A stretch of DNA of 64,000 bases. Source: Branchiostoma floridae. Lineage: Eukaryota > Chordata > Leptocardii > Amphioxiformes > Branchiostomatidae. Where the stretch lies: the NCBI RefSeq assembly GCF_000003815.2, contig NC_049994.1, positions 13,253,039 to 13,317,038 on the forward strand, given 5' to 3'. A program made the position numbers and the translations under genes. Below are positions 58,801 to 64,000 of this stretch, piece after piece. The notes beneath the pieces are model-generated. The model did no database searches and was not told the DNA's origin. It saw nothing but the letters and a program-made list of their open reading frames with translations. How positions within the stretch are numbered: position 1 is the stretch's first letter; every line of letters starts with the position of its first letter.

Positions 58801-59566
58801 GGCCAGCTGCGTCATACTGTTCCCATACCATATCTCCACTGTTGTCAGTCCAGCCGCACCATCCGAAGTCAAAATCACAGGATTGTGCCCGGGCAGCTGC
58901 AGAAAGTCGTTCATTTCTACATGTAGCCATCATTTCACTCGTAATGTAAGATAGGCCATAAAAACGGACTGTATGCCCCCCCCCCCCTAATTGAAATGTT
59001 GAAATGGTACGTAGTACCTTTATGTTCGTATACATTCCTCACGATAGCAGTTTCATTCAATGACAACAATAGTATGTACTGGACTACGCTGACAATAATT
59101 TTGACTCAATGCAAAATGTCATACAAAAAATTTGAAATACATAATATCTTTAAAAAAGAGTGATCTGCGCCAATCCAATACCCCATTATGACAACTTCAG
59201 ACCTCCCACCGATTTTTGAATACTTACCAATTGTACTACAAAATACTGGGCCATATTATGAGGTAAATGACAGAATAGTTAATGATTGCAAACTCCAAAA
59301 AATTTGATAACATTTTATCATCAACAGAATTCGATGTCCAAAATTGTCGCCGATGCATGATATGTCGTCATAAAATGTTTCTCTACTTGATTGTGTGAAA
59401 TTCACTCTGATGTTGCAATTAGTAAATAGATAATGTGATTAAATATGGGGTTCAAAAGAATAAACGGTCAACACAATTCTGTTTAAAATATAATAAGTTG
59501 AAGGGAAGTCACGTCATCACCTGTAGCAACAGCCGCGAGCATGACCAGAAGTCTGTAGATCTGCAT
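46722..59566 (-). CDS. Gene B: MAM-MAM-TSP1x3-ZP single-pass membrane protein
   Basis: Eighteen exons join in frame: complement(46722..46867, 47206..47317, 47635..47797, 48250..48546, 48866..48969, 49415..49590, 49757..49987, 51098..51289, 54394..54582, 55366..55551, 56231..56312, 56616..56749, 57149..57268, 57415..57612, 57814..57886, 58136..58398, 58729..58896, 59521..59566), 2880 nt, 959 residues. Order: signal peptide, MAM1 (about 21-183), MAM2 (186-361), three TSP1 (362-550), Thr-rich linker (551-627), ZP-N and ZP-C (about 628-885), basic site and hydrophobic patch (about 885-911), transmembrane helix (about 917-938) and a short tail. All junctions are GT-AG and phase-consistent. In known families ZP domains polymerise into matrices after cleavage near the membrane. 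The combination suggests a matrix-forming or recognition surface protein; that role is inferred. Nine exons match gene A in length. Confidence 0.9.
46868..47205 (-). other. Gene B intron 17, largely a MITE
   Basis: A 338-bp GT-AG intron of which about half is the palindromic element at 46929-47091. Nothing else was seen. Confidence 0.8.
46929..47091. mobile_element. MITE with about 40-bp terminal inverted repeats
   Basis: TAATCTCCAAGTAGATCCTA at the left end and the reverse complement TAACCTCCAAGCAGATCCTG at the right end begin arms that match over about 40 bp (also CGGTAGCATAAGATAGT). The element is about 163 bp with no coding capacity. It shares the CTCCAAGCAGAT terminus with the element at 48644-48758, so it belongs to a family. 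Amphioxus MITE families are known; which one cannot be decided here. Confidence 0.8.
47206..47317 (-). CDS. Gene B exon 17: post-ZP basic site and hydrophobic patch
   Basis: A 112-nt exon (phase 0 to 1) encodes [19 protein letters not shown] then [18 protein letters not shown]. The first Cys completes the ZP-C set. HHKR is a dibasic candidate cleavage site, and [10 protein letters not shown] resembles the external hydrophobic patch that ZP precursors carry after the cleavage site. The cleavage site is inferred; it lacks a P4 Arg for a canonical furin match. Confidence 0.9.
47318..47634 (-). other. Gene B intron 16
   Basis: A 317-bp GT-AG intron containing a poly-C and (TC)n run at 47500-47543. 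Nothing else was recognised. Confidence 0.75.
47500..47543. repeat. C-run and TC microsatellite
   Basis: A homopolymer of C followed by CCCCTTTCTCTCTCTC-type sequence within gene B intron 16. Confidence 0.9.
47635..47797 (-). CDS. Gene B exon 16: ZP-C, second half
   Basis: A 163-nt exon (phase 2 to 0) encodes [17 protein letters not shown], then [19 protein letters not shown] and [16 protein letters not shown]. It provides four of the six ZP-C cysteines in the normal spacing, with the F-x-F strand before the I-x-C. Confidence 0.94.
47798..48249 (-). other. Gene B intron 15
   Basis: A 452-bp GT-AG intron. Nothing was recognised in it. Confidence 0.75.
48250..48546 (-). CDS. Gene B exon 15: end of ZP-N and first half of ZP-C
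   Basis: A 297-nt exon (phase 2 to 2). It opens [19 protein letters not shown] (fourth ZP-N Cys), crosses the ZP-N/ZP-C linker and contains [20 protein letters not shown] followed by HCEAT and LKYPLIQE. A 30-nt piece (48493-48522) recurs exactly in intron 9 at 54729-54758. Confidence 0.94.
48547..48865 (-). other. Gene B intron 14, with a small MITE
   Basis: A 319-bp GT-AG intron. It includes the palindromic element at 48644-48758 and is partly mirrored by a relic copy in intron 9 (54779-54970). Confidence 0.75.
48644..48758. mobile_element. Small MITE-like palindromic element
   Basis: CAAGCAGATGTTG (48648-48660) is the exact reverse complement of CAACATCTGCTTG (48744-48756). Together with neighbouring CTC this gives a roughly 115-bp element whose ends resemble the MITE at 46929-47091. 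No coding capacity. Confidence 0.65.
48866..48969 (-). CDS. Gene B exon 14: ZP-N, second part
   Basis: A 104-nt exon (phase 0 to 2) encodes [18 protein letters not shown] then [16 protein letters not shown]. The Y-x-N-x-V and I-x-R strands are characteristic of ZP-N. The donor is GTAAGT; an upstream GTGTAAG is not needed. Confidence 0.93.
48970..49414 (-). other. Gene B intron 13
   Basis: A 445-bp GT-AG intron with a relatively C-rich + strand in 49050-49250. Open frames there have no recognisable domain. Nothing else was seen. Confidence 0.7.
49415..49590 (-). CDS. Gene B exon 13: ZP-N start
   Basis: A 176-nt exon (phase 1 to 0). It encodes [38 protein letters not shown] and TGLYQCGTK: three of the four ZP-N cysteines and the diagnostic CGT. 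It lacks a Met-initiated long frame, so it is easy to miss. Confidence 0.94.
49591..49756 (-). other. Gene B intron 12, mostly a polypurine/polypyrimidine tract
   Basis: A 166-bp intron of which about 120 bp (49625-49745) is almost pure pyrimidine on the + strand, hence GA-rich in the transcript. Donor GTGAGT and acceptor TTTGTTCCAG are intact. Confidence 0.85.
49757..49987 (-). CDS. Gene B exon 12: Thr-rich linker
   Basis: A 231-nt phase 1-1 exon encodes [18 protein letters not shown] and similar TTM/ETT units, then [10 protein letters not shown] and LKPGLLG. It is a short mucin-like spacer between TSP1 and ZP, similar in style to the much longer stalk of gene A. Confidence 0.93.
49988..51097 (-). 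other. Gene B intron 11
   Basis: A 1.1-kb GT-AG intron. Its main content is the acidic-coding tandem repeat on the + strand at 50180-50545; the rest shows nothing recognisable. Confidence 0.75.
50180..50545 (+). repeat. Two-copy tandem repeat (about 168 bp) encoding an acidic peptide
   Basis: AAGTGGAATG recurs at 50274 and 50441 within diverged copies. Copy 2 (open frame 50352-50546) encodes [19 protein letters not shown] and DGDEDRR; copy 1 encodes a related [13 protein letters not shown] but is interrupted by stops. It may be a captured gene fragment or transposon ORF. Confidence 0.55.
51098..51289 (-). CDS. Gene B exon 11: third TSP1 domain
   Basis: A 192-nt phase 1-1 exon encodes [20 protein letters not shown], then [19 protein letters not shown] and [21 protein letters not shown] (51132-51161) is a DxDxDG loop within the domain. 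The second Trp of the W-x-x-W-x-x-W set is followed by Tyr in place of the third. Confidence 0.95.
51581..51623. repeat. Perfect hairpin, 18-bp arms and 7-nt loop
   Basis: GTCCATTTGTTCTTCTAC (51581-51598) is followed after CGTGTCA by its exact reverse complement (51606-51623). The design resembles the hairpin at 17312-17353 in size, but the sequence differs. Confidence 0.85.
52213..52726. mobile_element. Element with perfect 33-bp terminal inverted repeats
   Basis: The 33 bases starting GGCCACAGCAAGTAAATT at 52213 are exactly reverse-complemented at 52694-52726. The 514-bp unit has no long ORF. Sequence just outside both ends repeats elsewhere in the intron (GGGGCTARYTTGCA near 52074 and 52890), so it may be the inside of a larger composite element. 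Non-autonomous DNA transposon is the working class. Confidence 0.7.
54394..54582 (-). CDS. Gene B exon 10: second TSP1 domain
   Basis: A 189-nt phase 1-1 exon encodes [20 protein letters not shown], then [17 protein letters not shown] and [10 protein letters not shown]. It is the most canonical of the TSP1 repeats (full W-x-x-W-x-x-W, C-x-x-x-C-G-G-G). [10 protein letters not shown] (54425-54454) is a DxDxDG loop. Confidence 0.95.
54583..55365 (-). other. Gene B intron 9, containing a ZP-region relic
   Basis: A 783-bp GT-AG intron. Besides the relic at 54729-54970 nothing was recognised. Confidence 0.75.
54729..54970 (-). pseudogene. Relic of ZP exon 15 and intron 14 sequence
   Basis: 54729-54758 repeats exactly 30 nt of exon 15 (48493-48522, coding MSEFLPIPG). 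About 20 bases on, 54779-54970 is similar to intron 14 (about 48650-48850), including its MITE-like ends (CAACATCCGCTTGGAG) and GTCACCATTTTGCCTG. Order and orientation are the same as in the source. It is far too short and decayed to be spliced as an exon. It marks an old duplication or an ancestral ZP module at this position. Confidence 0.7.
55366..55551 (-). CDS. Gene B exon 9: first TSP1 domain
   Basis: A 186-nt phase 1-1 exon encodes [20 protein letters not shown], then [16 protein letters not shown] and RTCNTQPC. It differs from gene A exon 9 in only a few residues. The loop reads GDDDGDMKR, so the last Gly of DxDxDG is Met here. Confidence 0.95.
55552..56230 (-). other. Gene B intron 8
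   Basis: A 679-bp GT-AG intron, much of it AT-rich and possibly retrotransposon-derived (see 56085-56223). Confidence 0.75.
56085..56223 (+). mobile_element. Possible 3' end of a non-LTR retrotransposon
   Basis: Sequence ending GGACCACCCTGGATAAAG and then (AAAT)n, preceded by GCAGGGCTCCACTGAAAAGC and an AT-rich region, looks like the 3' tail of a CR1/L2-like LINE with its short terminal microsatellite. No reverse transcriptase remains. The family is inferred from memory of the tail style only. Confidence 0.35.
56231..56312 (-). CDS. Gene B exon 8: end of MAM2
   Basis: An 82-nt exon (phase 0 to 1) encodes [20 protein letters not shown] and AQPCN, the closing MAM2 strands. Length and phase equal gene A exon 8. 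Confidence 0.93.
56313..56615 (-). other. Gene B intron 7
   Basis: A 303-bp intron with donor GTACGT. Nothing was recognised in it. Confidence 0.75.
56616..56749 (-). CDS. Gene B exon 7: MAM2 core
   Basis: A 134-nt exon (phase 1 to 0) encodes [20 protein letters not shown] and [15 protein letters not shown]. It has one N-x-T sequon (ENAT) where gene A has ENDT, so the potential glycosylation site is conserved. Confidence 0.93.
56750..57148 (-). other. Gene B intron 6
   Basis: A 399-bp GT-AG intron. Nothing was recognised in it. Confidence 0.75.
57149..57268 (-). CDS. Gene B exon 6: MAM2 middle
   Basis: A 120-nt phase 1-1 exon encodes [19 protein letters not shown] and [14 protein letters not shown], matching gene A exon 6 closely. 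Confidence 0.95.
57415..57612 (-). CDS. Gene B exon 5: MAM2 start
   Basis: A 198-nt phase 1-1 exon encodes [19 protein letters not shown], then [13 protein letters not shown] and GPEYDVTLG. It is near-identical to gene A exon 5. Confidence 0.95.
57814..57886 (-). CDS. Gene B exon 4: end of MAM1
   Basis: A 73-nt exon (phase 0 to 1) encodes [20 protein letters not shown] and KLAPG. Confidence 0.93.
58136..58398 (-). CDS. Gene B exon 3: MAM1 core
   Basis: A 263-nt exon (phase 1 to 0) encodes [26 protein letters not shown] and [16 protein letters not shown]. Positions 58158-58242 are identical at DNA level to gene A 41937-42021. Confidence 0.95.
58399..58728 (-). other. Gene B intron 2
   Basis: A 330-bp GT-AG intron. 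Nothing was recognised in it. Confidence 0.75.
58729..58896 (-). CDS. Gene B exon 2: MAM1 start
   Basis: A 168-nt phase 1-1 exon encodes [20 protein letters not shown], then [10 protein letters not shown] and DDHTQPG. It opens MAM1 after the signal peptide. Confidence 0.94.
58897..59520 (-). other. Gene B intron 1
   Basis: A 624-bp GT-AG intron with a C13-type homopolymer near 58977-58989. Nothing else was recognised. Confidence 0.75.
59521..59566 (-). CDS. Gene B exon 1: start codon and signal peptide
   Basis: ATG (59564-59566) opens [15 protein letters not shown] before donor ACAG|GTGATG. The exon has the same 46 nt and phase as gene A exon 1. Upstream bases resemble those of gene A, supporting the same leader. 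Confidence 0.9.
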
Positions 59567-60159
59567 CCTTAAGCTTGTGACGATCATCTGCCAATTTCCT
59601 TTCAGAAACTGTGCACGCCTTACAGTGAAAATCCCCCCAAGAAGTGTCTATCATCCGACTTTGAAAGCACCTGTACGCCTGTCTTTTAATTCAACAGAAA
59701 ATGCACCTCTTGTACCACGCAGTCTGGCTTTTATCTTAGTTTAAAAACATAGTCAACGTTTCCATGACGTTTCCATACCAATATGGTAAACTGTTTCTCA
59801 ACAACGCAACATGTTTTGAAAACAGGAAGCAGCCGAATGTCTCAAAATCTGCATGTGTCTGTACATTTGTATGATCATTTCTTCAGCTCTATTTACATAC
59901 AAGACACTGGCATTTTAGCTTATGTTGATTGGCCTTCCCTGGAGAAACGATCATGACATTAAAAGTTTCTACTTTCTGCTAAATATAAAAGCATCAACTG
60001 AAAGGATCTCCGTTTGATTTTAATTTTCATCGACTATTTACTGTATTACAGTATATAACAGTTGTAATCATTCGGAACGTGATTCTCTGACACATTGCAA
60101 AGGATGCCCCTTGTTTTTGTACTTTTTCTACTTAAGAGCCATTTAAGACAGTAATGCCT

Positions 60160-60220
60160 ATCCTTATCTGAAGTGTATAAGATCGGCGTCGCTCAAACAG
60201 CTAATGTTGCAGTATGTCGG
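60160..60220 (+). promoter_or_regulatory. Block shared with the region upstream of gene A
   Basis: This is the counterpart of 45813-45873: CCTTATCTGAAGTGTATAAG and AAACAGCTAATGTTGCAGT in the same order and spacing. See that entry for interpretation. Confidence 0.4.
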
Positions 60221-62388
60221 TGTTGCTGGGATACCGAGGCTCGAAATAGCTGGCGAGGAGTTTGTTTTTACTTCACCTCAAGGAAGTGATGCATTGTTTT
60301 TTACTTGTCCGGCTATATTTGTATCGGTGTGTCCGTCTGTTTGGGGTATTAATTTATTATTTTTGCTCGAAATACTAAAAATATGATTAGAATACATTCA
60401 GTCCCTTATACGAGTACTACTGGTTTAGTTTACCAGCAAAAATGCAACACACATTTATACGCTTATATGACTGTATGTATCCCACAACATGCACGTCGCC
60501 AAACGTAAGCGTGTAAGGATATATTCGCGTATATGAGATTAGTATACCGCTTCTAGATTCATATAACGTGTCCAAAGAGAAACCTTATCCAAGGACTGTT
60601 ACGTGATGCACCGTTGAGCAAAAAGGACTAAAGAGGCTCGGTAGCTATAATTTGGGTGCTAGCCTTTATATCGTATGTTCATTAGGTTTTGAGTACGTGC
60701 TGTGCGGTATGGTCGTGGGCATGAAAGAAAGATTATTGAATACCCCATCGGAGCCCAATCTGCAGTACCATTCCAGGACGCTGGGAGATGACTGCAAAAC
60801 GACCGTCAAGTTGCCAAAATTCCTTCTTTTCAGGATGGAGAGAATTACATGAAGCTTGCAAAGGGGTTTGAAATACTCTTGACTAGTCTAAGATGCAATT
60901 CAATAATTTGTTCCTAGAAGACGAAGCATACATATTTCACACATTCATAACTAGAAGCCTTATGTTAGAAAACTACTAAAATAAAGTATGTCATACATGG
61001 CAATTTCCCTACTGTGCACTGTGAAAATCCGTCGCCTCTGCTTTGCCTATTCCCAAGCGTAACCATACACACTTCAATGTTTTCTTTCTGTATATCAAGT
61101 TAAAAGTGTATGAATGGACTATGGACCTAATGCAAAATTGGCTTAGGTTTTCGGAAATGCTCTACGAGTCATAGAAAATCTACCCATCCCCCACAAAATT
61201 GATGGTCATTTTGTTAGACATTCTCATAGCGGCCAATTGTGGAACTGCAATAAAACTCTGGTAGGAAGTGATATAAAAAGACTTGAGCTATTTACACAGA
61301 CATTCGAAATACCCTTCTTAGATAGTGGCCTAAGCCACTAAGTTTTGTTTTTTGTGTGTTAACGTTTGCTATTTTCTGTGTTTTTCGTAATGCTAATGGT
61401 AAGATCAGACTTAAAAAAGGAAGTTGTTGCTCGAAATGAAAAACCACCCAAAGAACTACAGTTTACTGAATACTGTAATAGAGACGTACAAAATCAGTAA
61501 CACCGTAACACCAGGAACAACTGCACTCAAAATGACAAAATTACCCTGCAAAATGCTGTAACATGAACATTCCTAAAACCCAAATCATCGTCCATATTAC
61601 CTCCATATCGAATAGTATACATTTCCTCATTTATGTTTACAACACATGTATTTCAACGTTCGTTTCTATAAAGAATCTATGCAATGTTTTCCAATATGTA
61701 AATGGCGCACACATTTAAAAACATTACTTGTGTCCAGTCTAACCATTTTATCGATAGATGACGTAGTCAGGCACGTTTCTCGTGTGTTCCAAATTGTACC
61801 CACTTAATACCACTCACTTCACCCTGAGATAGTCTCACTGCAAACAAGGATGTGGATCACGTCAGAGTCCTTTGTAATCCCTGCAAACGTGTTGTTCTGT
61901 TACCCCACTAAATGTCCAACCGGAATGTACATAATCACCGTGATAACGAACTCATTTATTACAACAATATTTGCCTCCCTAACCCAGAATTTATTGCTTT
62001 AAACAGTTTATCTCGCCACATCCGGTACCCAAAGCCACTTCACGGCAAAACAAATGGGTTCGAGAAGCAAGGTTGTTACTGCTGTCTGTGTGTTTAACAG
62101 AGGTGGCCTGAAGATTTGTGTTCAATTCTTATCGAACAAAAATGTCAAGGTGACCTCAAAAAGCATGGAAAGTTTTCTTGTTGTTTGGGGAGAGGGGGTC
62201 ATTTACTCAGGTAGCAGGTTTTAAAATCATTCTTGATCTGTAGTTACTCTCTCTACTTACAACCATTGATTCACAACCAGTAAGGAATTTCGCAACTTCC
62301 TATTTATCACATGTTTTACTCAAGAACAAAACTTAATTAGTTAGTCTACATTGCATAGGTTTGGAATGAATAATGGTTTGAAATGAAA

Positions 62389-62438
62389 ATAAATTACATG
62401 AAATGGAATGGAAGGAAGTGAAATGAAATGAAATGACA
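62389..62438. repeat. GAAAT/GGAAT microsatellite
   Basis: Degenerate pentanucleotide repeat downstream of gene C. Confidence 0.7.
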
Positions 62439-62604
62439 ACTCACACAACTGCTAATTTACATGCTAAGCAAATGTTTAACCAACGTTTCGGGTATCTTCT
62501 TGTCTTTTAGACTTTTTGAATAAATCATTTGGACCAATCACCGGCCTGTAAAATTTGAATTACAACAACTATCAAACTGTCCTCGTTGCTGAAACGCTTT
62601 CCTT

Positions 62605-62816
62605 TTATCCATTCGACCATGCACTCGACGCCGTTCTTGGAGGATGGCCATTAGATGGTCTGATCTTCGCCTCATCTCTTTTCTTCTTGTAGATCAGAAA
62701 GCCCAGTCCGACGGCGATCAGAAGCACGCCAATACCACCACATGCGGCTCCAGCAAGTACTGCAGTGTTGTCGGATTTTTCGTCAGCGTTTTCTTGGGTC
62801 TGGCCGGATGAGATTC
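62605..62816 (-). CDS. Gene C last exon: transmembrane helix and tail
   Basis: A 212-nt exon after acceptor AATCCAG encodes GISSGQTQENADEKSDN, the helix, and a tail ending RTASSAWSNG. Stop TAA is at 62605-62607. It carries no long Met-initiated frame of its own. Confidence 0.88.
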
Positions 62817-63760
62817 CTGGATTAATGGGTTAAAAGGATTCTTCATTTATGAATAAGTCGGACGTTTTACAATAAAACAAATTGTGCTAATTCTTATGTA
62901 AAGACTGTCTCCTCTACACAAGTACGAATATAGGAAACACAAAACATCATACTACAATACAACTAGTTAAATCCCTCTTAGGTTGAATAAAGTTATCTGT
63001 GATGATATGAAATATATTTTATCCAATAGATTCGTATCGTCCTAACCTGGTTGCGGACATCCAGTTGTGCCACACTCTTCACCCTCTGGTAGGAAACAAA
63101 CAAAACAAACTTTATTCTGTCTAACATCTGAACATTTCACTACCCTAATAACAGTTATCTAGTATCTCAAGATTCATGTATCAAGACTTACTTTGAGGTT
63201 GGATGACTGGTCACGTTAACAAATTAAGTTATCACAAAATAAAACAGGACTCTCCGTCTTATCATATGCCGTAAATTATTTCAAAGTGTTAAATTCGCCA
63301 CATTTCTAACTAGGCATAGAAACACGATATAAAATACACTATGACGTGACGTCTAACAACAGCTAGCAAAAATATCTAGCAGCTAGCAAAAACAGCCTGA
63401 TTTCCAGCCATATTATTGCTCCCGGCCGAGTCTCTTATGTCCTCTCCGCAAATACTGAGAAGACAAAAGAGACTCGGGAGCTATAATATACGACTGGATA
63501 CAAGGTTAGACCAAGCTGTGAATAATACATTACATAGATATCAAAACTTGACGATTTAAAAAAAAAATAACCATGATCGTTACCAGGACATGGTCCGTTG
63601 TTGCACGGCTCCTCCTCTGTGTCCGTCCCGACCCCGTTACCGTCCCCGGGACAGGTGGCCCCAGGCTCCGCCCCCGCCGTGTCACACTGCCGGGCCCGCT
63701 CCCGGTCCCCCGGCCCGCAGGCAGCAGTGCACTCCGACCAGGAGCCCCATGGACCCCAGT
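62605..63760 (-). CDS. Gene C: TSP1-containing membrane protein (3' end only)
   Basis: Three exons join in frame: complement(62605..62816, 63047..63085, 63584..63760), giving the last about 142 residues of a larger protein that continues beyond the right edge. A full TSP1 domain is followed by a 13-residue linker with two cysteines, a membrane helix (TAVLAGAACGGIGVLLIAVG then LGFLIY) and a basic tail starting KKKRDE. All junctions are GT-AG and phase 1-1. By position and TSP1 style it is a third member of the array, but its N-terminal domains are not visible and no MAM or ZP can be claimed. Its tail is not similar to those of A or B. Confidence 0.85.
63047..63085 (-). CDS. Gene C penultimate exon: 39-nt micro-exon
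   Basis: Acceptor CTACCAG and donor CAG|GTTAGG bound 39 nt encoding EGEECGTTGCPQPG across the junctions. Phase 1-1 keeps the frame with or without this exon, so it could be alternatively spliced. The donor is weaker than others in the array. Confidence 0.7.
63086..63583 (-). other. Gene C intron with palindromic element
   Basis: A 498-bp GT-AG intron. It contains the imperfect palindrome at 63408-63493 and a local direct repeat AGCTAGCAAAAA near 63361-63391. Confidence 0.75.
63408..63493. repeat. Imperfect palindrome, arms of about 36 bp
   Basis: ATTGCTCCCGGCCGAGTCTC on the left is mirrored by GAGACTCGGGAGCTATAAT on the right, with the GCC missing and a few mismatches. A similar arm (AAAGAGGCTCGGTAGCTATA) stands alone near 60629. 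It is likely a short MITE. Confidence 0.65.
63584..63760 (-). CDS. Gene C exon: TSP1 domain
   Basis: A 177-nt phase 1-1 exon encodes WGPWGSWSECTAACGPGDRE, then RQCDTAGAEPGATC, GDGNGVGTDTEEE and PCNNGPCPG. Three tryptophans and six cysteines fit TSP1. The acidic insert is a degenerate version of the DxDxDG loop of gene B. It is GC-rich compared with its surroundings, as are the other TSP1 exons. Confidence 0.92.
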
Positions 63761-64000
63761 CTGTGTCGGGCAGTGATAGATATGTGTCACAATGAATGAA
63801 GAACTTTGTTGCACATACATTTAATTCTTTTATTTTTGCTGTAAGGCAGCAGTAACCCCAGGCGAGAATGAGGTGACAACTCTCTTCATTTCATTTTCAC
63901 GAACAATTTGCCTTGATCATTGGACAACACATTTGTAACTACTTCTTCTATTTACAGCTTATTTGATATTTGACATTTTTTATTCAAGAACACATGACAA
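63761..64000 (-). other. Upstream intron of gene C (partial)
   Basis: Sequence upstream of the TSP1 exon up to the window edge, without a further exon signal. Confidence 0.6.

Larger units (their letters stand above)
59567..62604. other. Intergenic region between gene B and gene C
   Basis: It holds the upstream region of gene B, with the block shared with gene A at about 60160-60220. A fragment near 60628-60652 resembles the palindrome arm at 63408-63493. A degenerate GAAAT microsatellite lies at 62389-62438. AATAAA-type hexamers on the minus strand at 61955 and 61990 are weak candidates for the gene C poly(A) signal. No coding exon was seen. Confidence 0.65.

Overview
The window reads as invertebrate chordate DNA, most likely amphioxus (Branchiostoma). 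The main evidence is a single, strongly conserved hedgehog gene whose exon 2 is the same size (262 nt) and phase as in vertebrates and which has a short Hog domain. Next to it is an array of intron-rich MAM/TSP1/ZP receptor-like genes. Short palindromic MITE-like elements, fold-back elements, 100-350 bp imperfect tandem duplications and microsatellites lie between exons. No prokaryotic genes, CRISPR arrays, rRNA or convincing tRNA genes were seen. The species call is an inference from remembered family features; no search was run.

Layout. Positions 1-9206 are non-coding, interpreted as hedgehog intron 1; no exon 1 was found, so it should lie to the left of the window. Hedgehog (+ strand) has exon 2 at 9207-9468, a 10.5 kb intron 2, and terminal exon 3 at 20018-20691. 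The two exons join in frame (codon split G|AA) and give 311 residues: the second half of the Hedge signal plus the complete autoprocessing Hog domain. A gene-free 17 kb stretch (20692-37784), rich in microsatellites and minisatellites, follows.

From 37785 to the right edge all recognised genes are on the minus strand and form a head-to-tail array. Gene A (37785-44108, 10 exons, 719 aa by my join): signal peptide, two MAM domains, TSP1, long Thr-rich mucin-like stalk, transmembrane helix, cytoplasmic tail. Gene B (46722-59566, 18 exons, 959 aa): signal peptide, two MAM domains, three TSP1 domains, short Thr-rich linker, complete 10-cysteine ZP domain, transmembrane helix, short tail. Gene C (62605 to beyond 64000, last 3 exons visible): TSP1, short Cys-containing linker, transmembrane helix, basic tail. 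A and B have identical exon lengths and phases over their first nine exons (46, 168, 263, 73, 198, 120, 134, 82, 186 nt), so they are tandem duplicates that later acquired or lost different C-terminal modules. Every exon junction was checked for GT/AG and reading phase, and both full-length models close without a stop.

Most interesting points: the C-terminal module swap between A and B; a DxDxDG calcium-loop-like sequence inside two TSP1 domains and degenerate forms in the others; a colinear relic of the ZP exon 15/intron 14 region in intron 9 of gene B; an 85-nt stretch identical between A and B including silent positions; and several perfect or near-perfect inverted repeats. The proteins look like cell-surface or matrix adhesion/recognition molecules: MAM for adhesion, TSP1 for matrix or glycan contact, ZP for polymerisation. 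This follows from domain families and has not been shown for these genes.
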